DNA of 64,000 nt from Pseudothermotoga thermarum DSM 5069. Its GTDB lineage: Bacteria > Thermotogota > Thermotogae > Thermotogales > DSM-5069. The notes beneath the pieces were generated by a model that did no database searches, had not been told where the DNA came from, and saw only the letters and a program-made list of their open reading frames with translations. The DNA is taken from contig NC_015707.1 in NCBI RefSeq assembly GCF_000217815.1, positions 868,001-932,000 of the forward strand. The letters are read 5' to 3'. Positions 53,985-61,324 of the stretch are shown here, one piece after another; positions within the stretch are counted from its first letter, which is position 1, and each line of letters opens with the position of its first letter. The position numbers and the translations under genes were made by a program.

Positions 53985-54986
53985 ATGGTCTGGACGGGAT
54001 TTGTGATCGGAATCATCTTTGGGATAATCCTTCAAAGAGGTAGAATCTGCTTCAATTCGGCTTTCAGAGATGTATTGCTTTTCAAGGATAATTATTTGAT
54101 GAGACTTGCTGCTTTGACTTTGGGACTTCAATCGATAACCTTCTTGATATTCGCTCAGACTGGTTTGATAAAGCTTAATCCAATGCCTTTGAACTGGATA
54201 GCCAACATCGTAGGTGGTTACATCTTTGGATTGGGAATGGTACTTGGAGGAGGCTGTGCATCGGGTGTAACATATCGCGTCGGTGAAGGTATGACCACCG
54301 CTTGGCTTGCGGCCTTGATGTTTGGTTTAACTGCACGCGCTACCGAAGCTGGTTTGTTCTCTGGCTGGACAAAGTGGCTTAGAAATTACAACATAACCGT
54401 TCAAAATACATCCCCGCTTTATGCTCCAAAGACTGGTCCTACCATTTCGAGCATGCTTGGTATTAACCCATGGATAGTGTCGATAATCTTTCTTGCGTTG
54501 ATGCTTTGGTATGCTTTTGGCACAAAGAACAAATCTGAAAGGCCTTCCAAACTCAACTGGATAGCAGCAGCAGTTTTGATAGCAATACTTGCACCAATCG
54601 CTTGGTGGGCAAGCGCAAAAGCTGGTAGAAACTATGGTCTTGGTATCACCGGAGGATGGACAAACATCATTTCCGTCTACACGGCGAATGCAAAGTTAAA
54701 CTGGATCGGAGCAGAGGTGCTTGGAATAATCATCGGTGCAGCCATATCTGCAATCATCGGCAAAGAGTTCAAACTGAGGATGCCGAAAGATCCCAAGACT
54801 TACGTTCAGGTTCTTGTCGGAGGATTCTTGATGGGCTTTGGTGCAGCGACAGCCGGTGGATGCAATATAGGACATTTCTTGACTGGTGTTCCACTTTTGG
54901 CAATTTCTTCAATAGTCTCGTCGATCTTCTTCATCCTTGGCAACTGGACGATGGCATGGCTTTTGTACGGTAGAGAAAAACAGTGA
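53985..54986 (+). CDS. YeeE/YedE-family (TsuA-like) sulfur-compound transporter
   Basis: The 333-residue membrane protein has about nine TM helices and the conserved cysteines of the TsuA family in RGRICFNSAFRD, GGGCASGVTYR and AGGCNIGHF. TsuA imports thiosulfate through a relay of such cysteines. GGAGGTG precedes the ATG. It sits between tusA and dsrE, consistent with handing imported sulfane sulfur to the carrier proteins. The exact substrate is not shown. Confidence 0.88.
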   Translation: MVWTGFVIGIIFGIILQRGRICFNSAFRDVLLFKDNYLMRLAALTLGLQSITFLIFAQTGLIKLNPMPLNWIANIVGGYIFGLGMVLGGGCASGVTYRVGEGMTTAWLAALMFGLTARATEAGLFSGWTKWLRNYNITVQNTSPLYAPKTGPTISSMLGINPWIVSIIFLALMLWYAFGTKNKSERPSKLNWIAAAVLIAILAPIAWWASAKAGRNYGLGITGGWTNIISVYTANAKLNWIGAEVLGIIIGAAISAIIGKEFKLRMPKDPKTYVQVLVGGFLMGFGAATAGGCNIGHFLTGVPLLAISSIVSSIFFILGNWTMAWLLYGREKQ

Positions 54987-55004
54987 TTAAAAGGAGAGGA
55001 AACC

Positions 55005-55361
55005 ATGAAGATTGCAATACAGGTCATGGTACAGCCTTACACGTACCAAGATCTTGATACAGCGATAAAAATCGCCGAAGCAGCTATCGCAAAAGGTCAT
55101 GAGGTAACTTTGTTCTTGTTTGCTGACTCAGTCATTTGTGTCAACAAAAACATTAAACCATTGAGGATCGACAGGAACATTCCGCAAAAACTGAAGCAAT
55201 TAATTGAAACTGGCAAATTTGAGGTTCACATCTGTGGCATTTGTATGGATTACAGGGGAATCACCACGGACATGATAATAGAAGGATCAAAACCAAGCGG
55301 TCTTCCAGAGCTTGCAAACCTTTTGGCTAACTGTGATCGTTTCGTGAATTTGATGGCTTGA
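55005..55361 (+). CDS. DsrE-family (TusD-like) protein
   Basis: The 118-residue protein has the DsrE fold pattern (MKIAIQVMVQPYTYQDLDTA, GHEVTLFLFADSVICVNKN) and cysteines in HICGICMDYRGI at the usual active-site position. DsrE/TusD binds sulfur relayed from TusA. AGGAGAGGAAACC precedes the ATG. Confidence 0.88.
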   Translation: MKIAIQVMVQPYTYQDLDTAIKIAEAAIAKGHEVTLFLFADSVICVNKNIKPLRIDRNIPQKLKQLIETGKFEVHICGICMDYRGITTDMIIEGSKPSGLPELANLLANCDRFVNLMA

Positions 55362-55370
55362 GGTGAGATC

Positions 55371-55724
55371 ATGAAAAAACTGCTGTTTGTCGCTTACCAA
55401 TCCCCAGTAGGTAGCATATGGGTCAACGAGGCTTTTAGAACGGCTTTTGGGATGTACGGTGAGGATTTAGAACCCAGTGTACTTTTGATCGAAGAAGCTT
55501 CAGCTGCGCTTTCCAAAAACACAAAACCAGAACTACTTGGTCTTCTTCCTTTGTCGATTTGCCACAGATACATCAAGAACTATGGTACAAAAGTTTACGC
55601 GGTGAAGCAGCACCTTGAAAAGTTCAAAGTAAAAGAACTCGACGAAAATTTCCAAGCAGAGTTGATCGATGAATCTGAACTTTCAGAATTTCTACACAGC
55701 TTTGATTATGTAATTTTCATGTGA
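55371..55724 (+). CDS. DsrF-family (TusC-like) protein
   Basis: The 117-residue protein starts KKLLFVAYQSPVGSIWVNEAFRTAFGMYGE and has the GEDLEPSVLLIEEA alternation of DsrF/TusC. The only cysteine is in LSICHRYIKNYG (about residue 64). In the DsrEFH hexamer the F subunit is structural. GAGGTGAGATC precedes the ATG. Confidence 0.85.
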   Translation: MKKLLFVAYQSPVGSIWVNEAFRTAFGMYGEDLEPSVLLIEEASAALSKNTKPELLGLLPLSICHRYIKNYGTKVYAVKQHLEKFKVKELDENFQAELIDESELSEFLHSFDYVIFM

Positions 55725-55734
55725 GGTGAAAAAT

Positions 55735-55998
55735 ATGGCATTGATACTTGTCAAGTATGGAACAGATCATCCTGCTGAAAGGCTCAAAATAAAGGTAGCA
55801 AAACCAGACGACAAAATCGTTCTTATTCAAAATGGAGTTTACTGGGCACTTGAAAAGATAGAAACACCTGCTAAAGTCTATGCCATAAAGGACGACTTTG
55901 TATCAAGAGGATATTCTGAATCAGACTCAACCGTATCTTTGATAAGTTATAGCGAATTCATAGACTTGTTGGAATCCGAGGAAAAGTTCATTGGTTGA
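55735..55998 (+). CDS. DsrH-family (TusB-like) protein
   Basis: The start is ATG 55735 behind GAGGTG, rather than the GTG within that site. The 87-residue protein has MALILVKYGTD, IVLIQNGVYWAL and the YAIKDDFVSRGY pattern of DsrH/TusB. It contains no cysteine, so the persulfide role assigned to DsrH Cys20 in other bacteria is absent. It completes the DsrEFH set. Confidence 0.85.
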   Translation: MALILVKYGTDHPAERLKIKVAKPDDKIVLIQNGVYWALEKIETPAKVYAIKDDFVSRGYSESDSTVSLISYSEFIDLLESEEKFIG

Positions 55999-56016
55999 AA
56001 AAGCTTGTGATAGAAT
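55987..56016 (+). promoter_or_regulatory. Candidate promoter of the ArsR-TusA gene
   Basis: TTCATT (55987-55992), 18 bp, TAGAAT (56011-56016) with a TG two bases upstream (extended -10, TGATAGAAT). It overlaps the end of dsrH. Transcription would start near 56023. Confidence 0.5.
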
Positions 56017-56034
56017 ACGAATAGTAATCTCTAG

Positions 56035-56059
56035 GCCGCGGGTTTGCCCGCAGCTTTTT
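56035..56059 (+). terminator. GC hairpin with T-run between dsrH and the regulator
   Basis: GCGGG (56038-56042), loop TTTG, CCCGC (56047-56051), two outer GC pairs beyond one mismatch, then five T (56055-56059). It could end the tusA-dsrH transcript. It also lies in the leader of the regulator gene, between its promoter and ribosome site, and so may attenuate it. Confidence 0.65.
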
Positions 56060-56076
56060 GCAAAAGGAGGGTATTT

Positions 56077-56631
56077 GTGAAACGTTCTATTGACGCTGCC
56101 ACTCTTTTTAAAATACTTTCAAACCAAACAAGGCTTGAGATTTTGATGTTGCTAAGGGATAATTGTCTTACAGTTTTTGAGGTGGCAAGCAAATTGAAAA
56201 TAGACTTTTCCACAGCTTACAGATACCTTAATCAAATGGTCAAGGCCGGCATATTAACCGTTGTGAAATCGCCGGAAGGGGATAGGTATGATTTCTCATC
56301 TGTCCACATTTTTAGGATACTTGAGGAAATAGCCGAATTCGTGCTTGAAAAAGCTGGAAAAAAATCTTCAAATTTCAAGACTTTTCAAGTATTTTCCTCT
56401 CATCAAATTCCCACCGAAAAGTTTTTGGATTTATGTGGTCAACTTTGCCCAGTACCTGAGATAATGACCAAAAGAGAGCTTGAAAAACTTCGCCCTGGTG
56501 AAACACTCGTTGTAGCATGCGACTATCCACTATCGAAAGAAAGAATAATCAGCTTCTCAGTTAGAAACGGATACGAAGTGAGCGTTGATCAAATTGGTCC
56601 TGTAGCGAAAATATACATTCGAAAACCTTAA
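56077..56631 (+). CDS. ArsR-type HTH regulator fused to a TusA sulfur-carrier domain
   Basis: GTG 56077, six bases after GGAGG, is preferred to the upstream TTG. The 184-residue protein has an ArsR winged-helix domain (about 1-85: ILSNQTRLEILMLLRDNCLTVFEVASKL-type pattern in residues 11-40, FSTAYRYLNQMVKAGIL recognition helix) and a linker (about 86-115). The complete TusA domain (about 115-184) has LDLCGQLCPVPEIMTKREL with CPxP intact plus a second cysteine four residues earlier. Its 70 residues resemble the TusA encoded at 53729. It probably senses persulfide loading directly on its own carrier domain and controls the island. The regulated site is unknown. Confidence 0.9.
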   Translation: MKRSIDAATLFKILSNQTRLEILMLLRDNCLTVFEVASKLKIDFSTAYRYLNQMVKAGILTVVKSPEGDRYDFSSVHIFRILEEIAEFVLEKAGKKSSNFKTFQVFSSHQIPTEKFLDLCGQLCPVPEIMTKRELEKLRPGETLVVACDYPLSKERIISFSVRNGYEVSVDQIGPVAKIYIRKP

Positions 56632-56652
56632 CCAATAGGAACAAAACTCACG

Positions 56653-56672
56653 TGTTTCATCAAAGTGAAACA
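56653..56672. promoter_or_regulatory. Inverted repeat TGTTTCA-n6-TGAAACA, candidate operator
   Basis: Perfect seven-base arms (56653-56659, 56666-56672) in the 132-bp gap between the regulator and the DUF4914 gene. It lies upstream of the -35 of the latter. It could be an operator, or a weak terminator stem for the regulator transcript, but no T-run follows. Confidence 0.45.
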
Positions 56673-56696
56673 TTCTTGAGCGTGATTTTCAACAGA

Positions 56697-56726
56697 TTGG
56701 TTACTAAGTTGTGAGACCATTAAAAT
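56697..56726 (+). promoter_or_regulatory. Promoter candidate of the DUF4914 gene
   Basis: TTGGTT (56697-56702), 18 bp, TAAAAT (56721-56726), 38 bp before the ATG, with GGAG at 56751-56754. Confidence 0.5.
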
Positions 56727-56763
56727 GAGTAATTAGTTTTTTCCAAACAAGGAGTGAATTTGC

Positions 56764-58641
56764 ATGAAAGGAAAGGAATTTCTGAAAAAACTTACTCTCC
56801 CATCTGAAGTACGAGAAGTGGTTGACTTAGCACCAGAAGTTGTTGTAGCAGATTCAAGGCAAGAATTGCTCGATTTAGCCCTTGGTGGAGGAAAAGATTT
56901 TTTTGAGGTTGGATACGAGGTACCTGGAAAGGGATATGTAGTTGAAGCAACTGTAGTGAAGAGTAAAAACGGGCTAGGGGTGAATTACACCGAACCGTAC
57001 ATGAGGCGTAGGGATCCAGATGCGTTGGTTGTGGGGGATGACAAACCTACGGACAAGCCTACGTTCAAAAAGTTGTTTGGTTTTGACTTTCAAAAGCTTA
57101 GAAATGAAACTTTTGAATGGTTGAAAAACCAACCGTTGCTGTTGTTACCCTTTATGGCTGGTGGGCACCAATATGGTTATCCTGCACTTTTGATAGGTCC
57201 AAAGAATGCAGGCTTTTTTGCCGGCGGATTAGCTGATTTGCAATTTTTCCTTCCCGCTGATGATGTACCAAACGGCTTTGAGCCAAAACTTTTAATGTTC
57301 TTAGCACCCGTTTTCAGACACATTTATTTCAAAGGAAAACAAGTAGTTGTTCATAATCGTTTGGACAGTCATTACGAAATCTTTTCATACAACCTTTATC
57401 CAGGTCCAAGCGCCAAAAAAGGAGTTTACGGTTTTCTGCTTCACATGGGAGAAGTAGAAGGATGGACTACGGCTCACGCTTCTGCTGTGAAGGTTGTTAC
57501 CCCGTACGACACAGAGATAGTGATAATGCACGAAGGAGCCAGCGGCAGTGGTAAAAGCGAAATACTTGAGGAAATCCACAGGCAACCTGATGGAAAAGTG
57601 CTGGTTGCGGAGAACATAAAAACGGGCGAGAAATTTTTCCTGGAGATGAAGGAAACTTGCTCTTTGTACCCGGTGGCCGACGATATGTTTCTCTGTCATC
57701 CAAGGCTTCAGACCAAGAAAAAGTTAGTTGGAATGGACGCTGAAAACGGCTGGTTCATAAGGTTGGACCACATAAAAGGCTATGGAACAGAACCAAATCT
57801 TGAGAGGATAACGATATCACCACCAGAACCTTTGATATTTTTAAACCTTCAAGCAACACCTAAAACTACAATCCTTATTTGGGAACATATCGAAGATGAA
57901 CCTGGTAAACCTTGTCCCAATCCGAGGGTTATCTTGCCAAAGAAGTGCTTTAAAAACGCCATCAAAGAGCCGGTTGAAGTTGATGTTAGAAGTTTTGGTA
58001 TCAGAACACCTCCTTGTACAAAGGAAAAACCAACTTACGGTATAGTTGGATTTGTTCAAATCCTTCCGCCGGCGTTGGCTTGGCTTTGGCGTCTAGTCGC
58101 ACCAAGAGGGCATGCCAACCCAAGCATCGTGGACACCGTGGGAATGCAAAGCGAAGGGGTCGGTTCGTTCTGGCCTTTTGCTTCTGGAAGGAAAGTCATG
58201 CTCGCAAATATTCTTTTGAAACAGATCTTGGAAAGTCCGGAAACCAAGTATATTTTGTTGCCAAATCAATACATAGGCGCTTACAAGGTAGGCTTTATGC
58301 CAGAGTGGATAACGAGAGAATATCTTGCAAGAAGAGGCGGTGTGAAATTCAAGCCCGAGCGACTTGAGCCAGCCAAATGTCCTTTATTAGGTTTTTCGCT
58401 GAAGGAAATGATTGTTGCTGGCGAAAGCATACCAAAAGGTTTGTTGCAGCCTCATTTGCAACCTGAAGTTGGAGAAGAAGCATACATGAAAGGCGCAGAA
58501 ATTTTACAAAACTTCTTCAGCAGAGAGCTTAGACAGTATTTGCAAGACGATCTTCACCCACTTGGTAGGGAAATAATCGAATGTTGCTTGAATCGCGGAA
58601 AACTCGAAGATTATCTTAGTTTGATACCGATGGAACTTTGA
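56764..58641 (+). CDS. DUF4914 protein with PEP-carboxykinase-like P-loop
   Basis: The 625-residue protein has a P-loop GASGSGKSEILEEI (about 259-272), like PEP carboxykinase and HPr kinase, followed by a VADDMFLC motif (about 306-313) where PEPCK has its metal-binding Asp. An extended C-terminal part contains VAPRGHANPSIVDTVGMQSEGVGSFWPFASG-type glycine-rich blocks in residues 442-472. I recognise it as DUF4914, of unknown reaction. No signal peptide or TM helix. It follows the ArsR-TusA gene by 132 bp with its own promoter, so a link to sulfur metabolism is only positional. Confidence 0.8.
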   Translation: MKGKEFLKKLTLPSEVREVVDLAPEVVVADSRQELLDLALGGGKDFFEVGYEVPGKGYVVEATVVKSKNGLGVNYTEPYMRRRDPDALVVGDDKPTDKPTFKKLFGFDFQKLRNETFEWLKNQPLLLLPFMAGGHQYGYPALLIGPKNAGFFAGGLADLQFFLPADDVPNGFEPKLLMFLAPVFRHIYFKGKQVVVHNRLDSHYEIFSYNLYPGPSAKKGVYGFLLHMGEVEGWTTAHASAVKVVTPYDTEIVIMHEGASGSGKSEILEEIHRQPDGKVLVAENIKTGEKFFLEMKETCSLYPVADDMFLCHPRLQTKKKLVGMDAENGWFIRLDHIKGYGTEPNLERITISPPEPLIFLNLQATPKTTILIWEHIEDEPGKPCPNPRVILPKKCFKNAIKEPVEVDVRSFGIRTPPCTKEKPTYGIVGFVQILPPALAWLWRLVAPRGHANPSIVDTVGMQSEGVGSFWPFASGRKVMLANILLKQILESPETKYILLPNQYIGAYKVGFMPEWITREYLARRGGVKFKPERLEPAKCPLLGFSLKEMIVAGESIPKGLLQPHLQPEVGEEAYMKGAEILQNFFSRELRQYLQDDLHPLGREIIECCLNRGKLEDYLSLIPMEL

Positions 58642-58642
58642 A

Positions 58643-58669
58643 GGCGCAGGAAGATTCCTGCGCCTTTTT
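58643..58669 (+). terminator. Rho-independent terminator after DUF4914 gene
   Basis: GGCGCAGGAA (58643-58652) pairs with TTCCTGCGCC (58655-58664) and five T follow. It lies between convergent genes. The T-run is on the plus side only, and the minus-strand gene ends within it. Confidence 0.9.
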
Positions 58670-60494
58670 AAAAGTTCAGCAATTTGTACTCTTTGGGATC
58701 AAGCTCAATTTGAACATGATACGTCGATGAGTTATCGAAAATAGTCTGTACTTGTTCTTTATCCCAAGCGATGTTTTGGATTAGATAAAGTGTTTTTCGA
58801 CCGCTTTTGATTTTTCTGACTCGCACACGTTGGTTGTCGCAATAGCACAAGTTTAAAGAAGCTTGTTTTGCAATACACCTGTAGATTAAGTGGCTTAAGT
58901 CTGAAAGATTGATCTTCTCATTCACCGAAAGAATGTGTTCCAACGGAAAATTGATGAAGAAAACTTTACCGCTTCCAACTTTGTTTTTAACTAGCTGTAA
59001 ATCTGATTGTCCAAGCTCGATACTTTCAGCAGTTTCCAGGATACTCACAATTGGTGCATAGCTTTTTTCCCATTCGTTGCATTTTTCAACGTTTAACTTC
59101 CAAGTTAATCCACCATATTCCAACTTTACTTTGGATGGAAGTGAACTAGTTAAGCCATACCTTAAGTTGAGCTTGCAGCCAATTAAACTTTCGAGATTTT
59201 GCGACCATATTCCCTGATGAAAATCGTACTTTCCCCAATAATAACTGATGTAAAGATTTCCACCAGCTTGTACGTATTTGTGCAAATTTTCCCAGGTTGT
59301 CGCAAGGTACTTCCTTTCACTTGGGAGTATTATCAATTTATAGCTTTTCCAACGCTTGTAATTTTCTTCTTCCACTAAGTCCACAACAAAACCTGCTTTT
59401 GCACACAAAACAGTTGCTTGAAGTAAATGTTTAAAAGTTTCCTTTGGATCGTCAAAGCTGAAGGGATACTGTTTGTTGTAGTAACTTGGAACGAGTATGC
59501 AAGCTTCAGCGTTTGGATATTGAATATTCTCTAAACTGTCCACGAAATTTTTGAATTTAACAATTTCTTCTGCCGCTGGTTTTCGTGCGCCATCGACTTT
59601 GAATATGCCGAATTTAAGTTCGAATGGATGGTGAAGGTATGGTTTCATATTGGGATAGTTAAAGTCGTTCAAACACCATCCAAGTGCACCTATCGCTCCG
59701 TTGATCAAGCAATTTATAAGAACTTCGCGATAGTACAAAGCTATGTTTTCATCTAAAGCTTGCGCGGAGGAAGCGCCGAATTCTTCGTACAGTATCGGTA
59801 AATCGTATTGAGATAGGTATCTTATGACAAATTCAGGTATCATACTGTGTCTGTATTCGTCGGTCTCACTTAAATAAACGTGTGGTCCAAGGTAATCGAC
59901 GATTTTTGAAATTTCTCTCAAATTAAAACCATTTTCACCACCAAAAACATTCCAACAACCATCGCCTGTTCCAACAGGTCTAGTTGGATCAACTGATTTT
60001 ATAACTTCAACCAGTTTTTTTACCCAATTCAAAACTTTCTCCGGTTCACCTGTCCCACCATACAAAGGCATTTCGTTGGACAATATATATCCGTAAACTG
60101 CTGGAGAACTTCGAACTTTTTCAACGATGGATTTGACAAAAAAACATTGTTGTTGCAACATGAATTCATCCATGTACAAATCTCTTTGGTTTCGAAATGG
60201 TGGATCAAAGTTTTCTCCAGACATGTGCCCAACGATGAACGTCAAAAGGGTTTTCAAACCATGTTCTTCACACAAATTCAAAAATTTCAAATATCTTTCA
60301 ACGTGCTTTTCACTTATCTTGTTTGGTTTTGGAAAAAAGGTTGGAAGAAAAAGAAAACTTCGACATATGTTCATACCCAAGTTTTTCATCTCAATAATTT
60401 CATTTTCTATAACTTCTTCGTTGAAGTACTCATCTTCCCACATGTACATAGCGCCACTTCTCGACCAATAATTGATGCCAAGAAGAAAATCCAT
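58668..60494 (-). CDS. GH5-like glycoside hydrolase with C-terminal beta-galactosidase-type domain
   Basis: A 608-residue cytosolic enzyme without signal peptide. The (beta/alpha)8 catalytic domain (about 1-320) has the acid/base E141 in YILSNEMPLYGG and the nucleophile probably E238 in LYEEFGASS, with GPHVY before it, the clan GH-A arrangement. A Rossmann-like domain (about 335-430) resembles the class-1-amidotransferase-like domain III of GH42 beta-galactosidases (LIILPSERKY, GGNLYISYYWG). A small beta domain follows. Endo-mannanase or beta-mannosidase-type specificity is likely but not proven. It lies 5 bp downstream of the second rhomboid gene. Confidence 0.75.
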   Translation of the reverse strand: MDFLLGINYWSRSGAMYMWEDEYFNEEVIENEIIEMKNLGMNICRSFLFLPTFFPKPNKISEKHVERYLKFLNLCEEHGLKTLLTFIVGHMSGENFDPPFRNQRDLYMDEFMLQQQCFFVKSIVEKVRSSPAVYGYILSNEMPLYGGTGEPEKVLNWVKKLVEVIKSVDPTRPVGTGDGCWNVFGGENGFNLREISKIVDYLGPHVYLSETDEYRHSMIPEFVIRYLSQYDLPILYEEFGASSAQALDENIALYYREVLINCLINGAIGALGWCLNDFNYPNMKPYLHHPFELKFGIFKVDGARKPAAEEIVKFKNFVDSLENIQYPNAEACILVPSYYNKQYPFSFDDPKETFKHLLQATVLCAKAGFVVDLVEEENYKRWKSYKLIILPSERKYLATTWENLHKYVQAGGNLYISYYWGKYDFHQGIWSQNLESLIGCKLNLRYGLTSSLPSKVKLEYGGLTWKLNVEKCNEWEKSYAPIVSILETAESIELGQSDLQLVKNKVGSGKVFFINFPLEHILSVNEKINLSDLSHLIYRCIAKQASLNLCYCDNQRVRVRKIKSGRKTLYLIQNIAWDKEQVQTIFDNSSTYHVQIELDPKEYKLLNF

Positions 60495-60499
60495 TCATA

Positions 60500-61192
60500 T
60501 CACCTCACACGGGAGAAGAAAATTAGCATAAAAAAGCAAAATGCAACAAACAAGCAGGACAAAATAGCAGCCGCTTTCCAAAAAATTCTTGATCCCCTTT
60601 TCCAAGACGCATAGACTGGTCTAGGATCTGCAAAATAACCTATCGCCATGCCGGCAAGAAATCCTCCAAGGTGAGCAGCGTTGTTTATGTTGGACCCTGG
60701 CATGAAACCATAAACCACGTTGAAAATTATCATCGGAAGAAGTGCCATACCGGTGAATTGTCTCATGAAAATAGGTGTATCGCGCCTGAAACCCAAAGCA
60801 AAAAGTATTCCAACAAGCCCAAAAATGGCTCCACTTGCACCGACTGAGATCGACCTATAGTAAAAAACATGGGTTGCCAGATTTCCAACGGCACCAGCCA
60901 ATAGATAGAAGATCACAAATTTTTCAGTACCGTATATCGACTCGACGATAGTACCAAAATAAAAAAGGGCGTACGAATTGAACAAAAGATGAAGTAATCC
61001 GCCATGAACAAACATCGCTGTTATTACTCGATACCATTCCCCTCCGCTTACAAGCGGTCCGTATTGAGCACCTAGTCGAATCAGCAAATAAGCTTGATTC
61101 CGAAAGACAGGTATACTACTTAGAAAAAACATAAAAACAGCGATCAAAACGTTGAAAGAAAGGATGACATAGGTTGCTTTCAAATTTCTCAA
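60500..61192 (-). CDS. Rhomboid-family intramembrane serine protease (second copy)
   Basis: The start TTG 61190-61192 follows GGAGGTGCTAAA, giving 230 residues; a longer frame lacks a site. The catalytic Ser is in GASGAIFGLVG and the His in NAAHLGGFLAG; HGGLLHLLFNSYALFYFG carries the conserved HxxxxN helix. About seven TM helices are predicted. It is a distant paralogue of the protein at 51072-51770. Confidence 0.9.
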   Translation of the reverse strand: MRNLKATYVILSFNVLIAVFMFFLSSIPVFRNQAYLLIRLGAQYGPLVSGGEWYRVITAMFVHGGLLHLLFNSYALFYFGTIVESIYGTEKFVIFYLLAGAVGNLATHVFYYRSISVGASGAIFGLVGILFALGFRRDTPIFMRQFTGMALLPMIIFNVVYGFMPGSNINNAAHLGGFLAGMAIGYFADPRPVYASWKRGSRIFWKAAAILSCLFVAFCFFMLIFFSRVR

Positions 61193-61264
61193 ATTTAGCA
61201 CCTCCAGAAAAATTATAGCTGAAAAATCTCGCGGGATCTCTTGAATATACAAAAAGGTAGAAGC

Positions 61265-61293
61265 TTGCAAGTGTGAGTTGCTTATGCTAGAAT
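61265..61293 (+). promoter_or_regulatory. Promoter of the ABC transporter operon
   Basis: TTGCAA (61265-61270), 17 bp, TAGAAT (61288-61293) with TG two bases upstream (extended -10). It is 31 bp before the GTG start. This is one of the best promoter matches in the window. Confidence 0.7.
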
Positions 61294-61324
61294 ATATCCA
61301 ACATTTTAAAAAGGGGGGATTGTT

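Noticed and set aside
56653-56672. Inverted repeat as an intrinsic terminator of the regulator
   Set aside because: The stem is AT-rich and no T-run follows, so I kept it as a possible operator only.
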